The translations under genes were made by a program, and so were the position numbers. Shown piece by piece: positions 57,802-64,000 of a stretch of DNA of 64,000 nucleotides. The notes under the pieces were generated by a model. The model had not been told where the DNA came from. It was given only the letters and a program-made list of their open reading frames with translations, and searched no databases. The first letter of the stretch is position 1. Each line of letters opens with the position of its first letter. Source of the stretch: Copromyces sp. CBS 386.78 (taxonomy: Eukaryota; Ascomycota; Sordariomycetes; Sordariales; Sordariaceae); the NCBI GenBank assembly GCA_030685235.1, contig MU839083.1, positions 248,001 through 312,000 of the forward strand, in the 5' to 3' direction.

Positions 57802-58486
57802 GTCCAGCTGGACTGAATATAGTGGAAGTTTGGATAGTTGCGGTTAAATACCCCGAGTGTTGGACATTCTGGCTTAGATGCCCATGATTGGATTCGATCA
57901 ATGGTCCTGGAAGGCATTTCAAGTTGGGTCACCATCATTGTTATCTTTCGGCTGTCATGCGAGTACCGCCTGCTAAGGTTATAGGTACTTACCTTACTGT
58001 ACCCTACCTCCCGTCACCTTTGTGAGCTTTACGGGCGTTGTTGCCCGGTGAGCCGGAGCCGTTGCCCGTTGGTGGTGAGGCGATCGGATGACATGGGTTG
58101 AACCGATAGGCGTGACTTCCTCTTGGTCCAAAGCAGAAATGCAGGTGCACTCGGTTGAGGAAGGTGCCTCTGTAGAATCCCGCTGTGGCAGCTCGTCCCT
58201 TCCTTACTTTAGGTCTTACAGGGGAAATTGATAGTACAAAAGCCCGCCAACCTCGTCTTCCTGTCTGCGTCTTCAGGTTCCGACGCGTCAACCCCCATCC
58301 CTCCCGTCACCTCACCACAACACAACACAACACTTCACCCCTCTCTCCCTTTCTACCTTACTTTACCCGCACTTCAACTTCAACCCAACCATCGATCAGT
58401 GCTCAACTCACCAAACGTAGCGCCTCGGGGTTACAACACAAGAATTACTTTCATTATCCAGGATAAGGCCATACTATCGTTACAAC
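57802..58486. other. Intergenic between spc25 and mzt1
   Basis: About 685 bp between tandem genes, with a CA/CT-rich stretch just before 58487 typical of a leader. No supported ORF. Confidence 0.5.
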
Positions 58487-58845
58487 ATGGAGAAGAGTGA
58501 AAAGCAGGCCGCCGCCCAACAAGCGGTAGATATCCTCCACGAGATTTCCACCATCCTGGTAAGCCAACATCGGCAACCTTCCTTGCAACCCAACTGCTAA
58601 CTATCAACCAGAACTGTCAGTTGGACCGCAGAACGCTTTCCATCTGCATTTCCATGATCGAAAATGGCGTAAAGCCCGAGGCGCTGGCTGTAAGCTGATG
58701 TCAACCCCACACGGCCTGTCAAGAAAATGAGCCAACTAACACACCCTGACAGGGAGTAATCCAAAAGCTTCGCGTAGAATCCCGCGTCATCCAAGCAGAC
58801 ATCGAGGCAGCCGCGGCCACCCCGAACGCAGCCCGCCGAAAATAG
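58487..58845 (+). CDS. mzt1: Mozart1 (gamma-tubulin ring complex subunit)
   Basis: 80 aa from exons 58487-58558, 58612-58689 and 58753-58845, all phase 0. The sequence [53 protein letters not shown] is the complete three-helix MZT1 core, too short and split for ordinary ORF detection. MZT1 binds the N-terminal extension of GCP3-type proteins and activates gamma-tubulin complexes at spindle pole bodies. Each intron is about 53-63 nt with good GTAAGC donors. The TAG stop (58843-58845) is followed at once, in the same frame, by the ATG of a long ORF. Confidence 0.95.
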
Positions 58846-59748
58846 ATGATCGGCGGGGAAAGGATTTTACCCCGTTCTCAGAAGCGTGGACAGTCGAGTG
58901 AGGAAGACGACCAAGATCAGATGGATATCGACTTAGCCTCCGACGGCAAGAACCAGCGTTATTTGGCGGCGCCGAACGACACCCTCTCGCGGTACCATTT
59001 AGGGCTCACTGTTTCGACCCTGCGCTGGGTGATTTTCAGGTTTAGGGCGTGGAAGACCAAATTTCCACCGTTGTGCCTTTCTGATAGCAAGCTGGACCCA
59101 ATCGCGGTCGACTTGATTCGCCGATTGCACGTGCTGTTCAGAAAAGAAGAATTTAGCTCCGAAATGATGCGTGGTCGGAGGGCGTCAAGGTCAAGAACAC
59201 CCGATGAAAATGGGAGAAACGACGGTTTGCCGCTGGGATTGAGAAGGGCCAGAAGAGCCCAAAGCGCACCGAGCCGGACAGAGAGATTCGATTATAACCA
59301 GGAGATGCTGCGACTTGTGAGAGAGGGGCCCCTGATCTCGACGTCGCTGCAACCCAGCCCGACGTCAAGTTGGAGGGGTCACGATCGCTTAGATGGGGAG
59401 GGCTGGCGCCAGATGGAAGAAGAGGAACCAGCTGCGCTGGAGCTCTGGAAATCGGAAGGGGAGATTAACAGGACCGAATCGGAACAAGGGCAGACCCGGG
59501 TTGAAACGGAGGTCATGGAAGTCTGCGAAACAGAAGAAGAGGAGGAAAACAAAGACGAGTCGCGGGAGCAAGAAGAACAGGCATCCTTGGTGAAAACAGA
59601 GGTCATTGAAGTACGATCCTCCAGCAGCAGTAATAGCTCTGACGGGGAAAATGAAGAGGCCGTAACGAAAGTTGAGGTCACGGAAATGTCCATCAGCAGC
59701 AGCAGGAGCAGCAGTTTTGCAGGCGACGAAACACTGGTACAGGATTGA
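58846..59748 (+). CDS. 300-codon ORF abutting mzt1 stop, function unknown
   Basis: The ORF begins at the base after the mzt1 stop codon, in the same frame, and stays open for 903 nt. Residues 1-160 look like a folded or conserved region (LAAPNDTLSRYHLGLTVSTL; RWVIFRFRAWKTKFPPLCLS; LDPIAVDLIRRLHVLFRKEE). The rest is acidic with Ser-rich and repeated VETEVMEV/VKTEVIEV/TKVEVTEM units, a pattern of possible SUMO-interacting motifs. Codon usage is coding-like in the first half. The ATG context (TAGATGA) is poor; an internal ATG lies at 58921. It may be a separate gene with its own promoter, a second cistron reached by reinitiation, a readthrough extension of MZT1, or an alternatively spliced exon. 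Confidence 0.65.
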   Translation: MIGGERILPRSQKRGQSSEEDDQDQMDIDLASDGKNQRYLAAPNDTLSRYHLGLTVSTLRWVIFRFRAWKTKFPPLCLSDSKLDPIAVDLIRRLHVLFRKEEFSSEMMRGRRASRSRTPDENGRNDGLPLGLRRARRAQSAPSRTERFDYNQEMLRLVREGPLISTSLQPSPTSSWRGHDRLDGEGWRQMEEEEPAALELWKSEGEINRTESEQGQTRVETEVMEVCETEEEEENKDESREQEEQASLVKTEVIEVRSSSSSNSSDGENEEAVTKVEVTEMSISSSRSSSFAGDETLVQD

Positions 59749-60924
59749 GAATCGGCGTTCAAAACAGAACAGAGGCGACTGTGACGATCGACGCCCGACG
59801 ACCGACGACTATGGCCACCCGTTGTTTCGTCATGTTGAGAAATGGCCATTGTGTCAACAGCGTTGGCTCTTATGCAGCAGACTGATGAGTTCATAACGAG
59901 CAGCGAAGAGAAAGGTATTGCAGAGATACGACAAATGCGTATCTTAAGTCTCAGCGAACGTTTTTCATGGTTTCTATTTCTACTTTTGTCCTCTACCATA
60001 CAATGAATTAAGGATATGAAACCACTCACCAGTCTCTCAGAACATGAGACCCTTTATTTTCCCTTTCTCCCTTTCATCAGGGAATAGGTCCAAGTCTGAG
60101 TCAAACCAAGCGCGTGCCTTTATTCTGACCTGGGCTGTGACGTGTGGCTGGTTGTTTACTTGATCCCAGTAGGTTGGTTGACAGGAAAGATCATGAAGCA
60201 CCTCGTGGAAGAATTTCTTCCCCAGTAGTAACACGAAGTGGAAATGATCCTTTTCTTTGATTCGAGGTGCTTTGGCGGGTGGTTTATTTATTAGTACCGT
60301 GTATGGTCCACTGGGCGTAGGTACATAGGATCAAAAGGATGTATACATATCTGTATCACACCTGGTTGTCCTGCCTTCCATTCTATGTTTTAGGGGCACT
60401 CAATGTGGAGGCACTAGTAAGTGGGAGCCACTGACAGAAGAAGCCGAACCTCATGATTATGTTGTTTCACCAAACTTGTGGTAGACATGGCTTCAACCAT
60501 TCCATTTTTTATCCAAGAAAGAAACGTCATCTGTGCGAGCGTGTGGGACAAATTATTCTGTATATGCAAGTTTTCTTTTTCTCCTTTTGTCCCGAATTCA
60601 GCCAGCCGAACGAACTCCTGTTTTATGCCCACGCCCATTTGTGATATTGATGATGTTGTTGTGATGTACATGATGATGATGCTTTAGCCCACGCTGGCCA
60701 CCATCCAAGCAACCTCAAAGTAAGTGAGGAGCTTTTTATCCGTTATACAAACACCCCGAATGCGAATGGGGACTTTGTAGGTTAAAAAAAAAAAGAAAAA
60801 AAAAAAAAAAAAAGAAAAGAGAAAAAAGAAGTATGTTGTGCAAGGTATATCATGATAAGAGATATTCTTTCTATCCCTGCTTTTCCCTTCCTTTGCCCCT
60901 TTGCATCCGTCAGTCAGTCATCCA
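59749..60924. other. Convergent 3' region with A-rich tract
   Basis: 1.2 kb between the 300-codon ORF and the CHY/RING gene. It contains an A-rich tract (60784-60832) and, on the minus strand, an 82-codon open stretch without ATG at about 60037-60330. AT-rich otherwise. Confidence 0.5.
60784..60832 (+). repeat. Poly-A-rich tract with scattered G
   Basis: About 49 bases of A interrupted by a few G. In the sense of the minus-strand CHY/RING gene it is a T-rich stretch shortly after the stop codon. No target-site duplication or retroelement ORF is visible, so it is treated as simple low-complexity sequence. Confidence 0.8.
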
Positions 60925-63684
60925 TCATCGATGACCAATGAGATCAAGCTCAAATCCTCCACCCCCTCCTTCGTCTTCAAGATCATCATAATCGTCATCG
61001 TTCTCATCATCATCATCCTCTTCACTCTCATCTTCCTCATCCTCATCCTCCTCTTCTATTAGATCCCTAATAGAGGTGTGCCCATCCCCGGGAACAGGGA
61101 CAAGCCTCCTCGGTGACCTGCCCAAGAAACCCAAAACGTCGTCCAACGTCACCATATCCTCGCCCCAACGACTTTCCTGATCATCATCGGTGTAGTCGTC
61201 CGAGTTGTAATCTGCGCTTGTCGTGGTTCCAGACGTGGCGTTTGCTTGGTTTATTGATCTGCCTCTTGTTCTTCTCCTCGTCGTCCCGGGGATAGGGCGG
61301 TCTGTGATTGTATTGGCAGTGGCGGCGTTGGCCGGGCCAGAGGAAGGGGCAGAAGCTGAGTAACCGCCGAATCCAACGAAGGCGGCGGCAGAAGCGAGGA
61401 CGGCGGCCGCTGTGGCAGCGGGAGAAGAAGGAGCAAAGGAGGAAGGACGGGGAAAGTAGGTGGACGGTGAAGGGCTTGTAGGGAGGTTGGTGGATGTGGA
61501 AGTATGGAGTTGGTCGGCGGAGGAGGAGGAGGAGGAGGATGGTGATTGTCGGTTTCGGTTGGCGAAGAGGCCTGCTAAGGCTGAGCGCCGTGGTGGTGAG
61601 ATGGGGTTAGAGAGAAAGATACTCTCTGCTTGTTGTCTGTTTATGTCGATGCATCGAGGATCCAGTCCCCGCGTAACTGATGGTCGTCTGCCACCGGCTG
61701 TTGCCGCGTTCTCAAGAACATGCTCGTCAAGGGCAACTGGCATAACCCTCACTCCCTGCCCCCGTTCGTCGGTATCACTCAATCTACTGGCAGCCCTCGG
61801 TTCTCCCTCATCCTCTTCGTCATTAACGCCAGGCATATGGAGCAGCTTATGCTCAACCGTGTTATACGAGTGACAGACTGAACACTTCAGTCCCAACCAG
61901 TGGTACCTTGTCTGGCTTTTTGCACTGCAGTCGTTGCACGAGATGACGGCCCGGGCATCCTGGTACTCATCGGGCATGGGCTGGGTAGCAATGACAATGT
62001 CGAGCCTACGAAACTCGATCTCCATGTTGACGCAACTCTTGTTGCAGACTGGACACTTGTACGAAGTTTGTCGGTACGCGTTGAAACAGTGTTGATGGAT
62101 GGTATGACCACATTTCATGATTGCAACCGGTCGCGGGGAGTTAAACAGGTACTCGCCACAGATGGGACAGTCGCAGTCGGTTGACCGTTCGACACATCGG
62201 TGCTCGTTGCGCGTGGAGACGCATGCTGAACATTTCTGTTCACCAAGAACGGTCAGTCATGTTGGGCCAAAGGGGCCATTTCTTCACACTCGCTCAAAGC
62301 GACTCACCTTGCAATGGAAGAAGTCTTTGCCCAGGCCATGTCCAACTCGGCAGAGCCCACAATCGTTACAGTGGTAGATGGGTTTGTTCCGGTCGTCGTT
62401 CCACAGTTTGCAGATATTGCAATAGTAAGAGGCCGCAGACTGGTTACAGCCAACACAAGTATGCGAGGCCTTTTGGGCGCGACCGCACAACATGCACAGC
62501 ATGTGGCGTGTTTCCCGCCGCGGCAGAGTGTGATCTTCCGCCTCATCGTGACAGAGTCGGCACGTATACCACCGATCACAGGCGGCGCATTGCAGCTTCA
62601 CATTGCGCCGGTAGTGTTTGCAACCGAGCCTGAGAACGGGCTGGCCGTTCTCGTCCAAATCCTCTGTTTCTTCCTCGGGTTGTATTCCCTGCGAGATCGC
62701 GTATGCGAGATTGGTATCGAGTTCTCGCTCTCCATATTCGCCGCGTTTCGGGGCGGCTTTGGGGACATAGGTCGGCTTCAGATCCTCCTCTGTAACGTGG
62801 ATGTTGGGCGCATCCTCGTCGCCAAATCCGCCTTCGCCCGCAAGAGGGTTCCAGAATTTGAAGGCCGTTTGCAACGGGCCAAACGAATCACGATCCCGGT
62901 TCGATGATTGCTCGCGGCCATAGCTCTGCGCGCTGCGGGCGCTCTTGACGCTCTGCACACTACGCACGCTCCGACCGCCGGGCGATTCTGGGCGCATGCC
63001 CATAGTGCCGGCATGCGCATGTGGAGACTGTTGATAATACTCCTCCGTCATGACCTGATGTATGAGCTGCGCCTTGAGGGCCTGCGAGACGTCGGCCTGG
63101 TTCTGAATCGCCTGTATCCTCTTCCTCAACGCGCTCTTGCCGTCGTCTTCTGGTAACTCCCCAGTCTGGGATCGAGCGTCGGAGTCCACACGGGAGGGGA
63201 TATGGGGAAGCCTGAGGAAGCCCTGTTGCGCTGCCTGCCCAGTCCGTTCTGGCGCCGGGGCAGAGATCGGTGAAGTTAACGACGGTCGTGCCGGCGACGT
63301 CGAGTCGTCTGCCGTTGCAGATGTTCGCGGAACTGGGGCTTGTCCATGATGCCCTACTTCTGGTGCGGAAGATGCGACATCGGCGCCTTCCCCTAACCTC
63401 GAATGCGAACTTGGTGCGGCATTGGCTGATGTGGTTCTTCTTGCGACAGCCACCGGCGGGGCTACAGTTCTACCAACAGTATTGCCATCCAGACTCCTCC
63501 TATAATTCTCTTCTTCGTCCTCGAACACAGACTCGGGAAGCGCCGCCCCATCGGATCTCGTTCTCTGGTGTTGCGAAGTGGTAGATTGCGTGGGTATATC
63601 GGGCTCTCCAGTGGCGAACCCTGAAGAGAATCGTCGAACTTGTCTTTGTGCTCCTCGAAGCAAGTCGGAGACCAAGGTGGCCAT
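60925..63684 (-). CDS. CHY-zinc-finger/RING E3 ubiquitin ligase (Pirh2/RCHY1-like)
   Basis: 895 aa from exons 63684-62308 and 62235-60925; 72-nt intron GTGAGT...AACAG. The first 350 residues are disordered. The CHY zinc finger starts near residue 353 (LGCKHYRRNVKLQCAACDRW; HMLCMLCGRAQKASHTCVGC). The CTCHY finger follows (YYCNICKLWNDD; YHCNDCGLCRVGHGLGKDFF), crossing the splice site into KCSACVSTRNEHRC. The RING spans about residues 482-525 (CDCPICGEYLF; MKCGHTIHQHCFNAYRQTSY KCPVCNKS), then a zinc ribbon (ISCNDCSAKSQTRYHWLGLKCSVC). This order is that of RCHY1/Pirh2. The 350-residue tail is Ser/Ala-rich and ends in a long Asp/Glu run. Substrates are unknown. Confidence 0.95.
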
Positions 63685-64000
63685 AGCAAATCATGCGGTC
63701 GTCGCAGACCTCGTTTCTTTCCTAGTGTCGGCGCCGTCGGACGTAAACGTATAGCGGCAGCGGGAAGGACTGGAATCGTCGGACGATGTGATGTCGAGAG
63801 ACGGGGCGCGGTGGCGAGTACGGAAAGGGCGGAAAAGATAGAAAACAAATAAAAAGACAAAACACCAGTAACGTATGTATGCGGAAGAGCAAGAAGAAGA
63901 CTGTAGGTATATACGAGAACTAAATTATGCTAACGACCACGGAACGTCAATCAAGAAGAGTAAGGGTGTTGTGTGTCCATGGGTATCATGTGTAAAAGTT
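63685..64000. promoter_or_regulatory. Upstream region of the CHY/RING gene
   Basis: 316 bp between the start codon at 63684 and the window end. No ORF or distinctive element seen; presumed leader and promoter. Confidence 0.4.

Noticed and set aside
60784..60832. A-rich tract as a retroposon tail
   Set aside because: No target-site duplication, reverse-transcriptase ORF or truncated element next to it.
1..64000. tRNA, 5S rRNA, CRISPR or transposable elements
   Set aside because: I scanned intergenic regions for box A/B motifs, the dispersed 5S sequence, repeat-spacer patterns, terminal repeats and RIP-type AT-rich decay and found none convincing. A tRNAscan or RepeatMasker run could still reveal a missed copy.

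Overview
The window looks like gene-dense euchromatin from a filamentous ascomycete, most likely a Sordariomycete of the Neurospora/Sordaria type. The evidence is short introns (about 50-110 nt) with GTRNGY donors, CTRAY branch points and YAG acceptors, CA-rich leaders before start codons, C-ending codon preference, and orthologues of Neurospora-style genes, above all a NUC-2/PHO81-type SPX-ankyrin regulator. I see no transposon, CRISPR array, rRNA or tRNA gene and no sign of RIP. I built exon structures by hand from splice signals, and every complete spliced model has a length divisible by three.

Layout. 1-1336 (-): 5' part of the nuc-2/PHO81 phosphate regulator. 3251-4826 (-): CUE-domain ubiquitin-binding protein. 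5663-6484 (+): ESCRT-III Vps20. 7381-10322 (-): DUF2293 protein. 11666-13761 (+): DEAH helicase DHX35. 17255-19668 (+): single-pass membrane protein with a long disordered tail. 21064-24957 (-): COPII Sec31. 26092-26605 (+): RRM protein. 27045-27691 (-) and 28380-29387 (+): a divergent pair, NDUFA4/MLRQ-like and COX12. 29866-30864 (-) and 31473-32501 (+): Sde2 and ribosomal protein eS10. 33426-34369 (+): 4-TM protein. 35204-36985 (-): bHLH factor. 39878-41585 (+): TMEM135-like. 42198-42674 (+): orphan ORF. 43647-44863 (-): Get2. 45428-46227 (-): 4-TM protein. 47652-48398 (+): Coa1. 48778-49920 (-): mitochondrial uL3. 50581-51569 (+): CCDC25. 51771-52599 (-): PITH protein. 53074-56356 (-): Rrn6. 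56947-57801 (+): Spc25. 58487-58845 (+): Mozart1, followed with no gap by a 300-codon ORF. 60925-63684 (-): CHY/RING E3 ligase.

Most genes are housekeeping: vesicle traffic (Vps20, Sec31, Get2), cytochrome oxidase (COX12, NDUFA4-like, Coa1), translation (eS10, uL3m), RNA processing and Pol I transcription (DHX35, Sde2, RRM, Rrn6), and mitosis (Spc25, Mozart1). Many are arranged as divergent pairs sharing a promoter.

The most unusual signals are in gene architecture. They are a candidate 1-nt microexon in the CCDC25 gene, a nuc-2 start codon split by an intron, a 300-codon ORF whose ATG abuts the Mozart1 stop codon in the same frame, a GC-AG intron, and two in-frame introns that could be retained without a frameshift.
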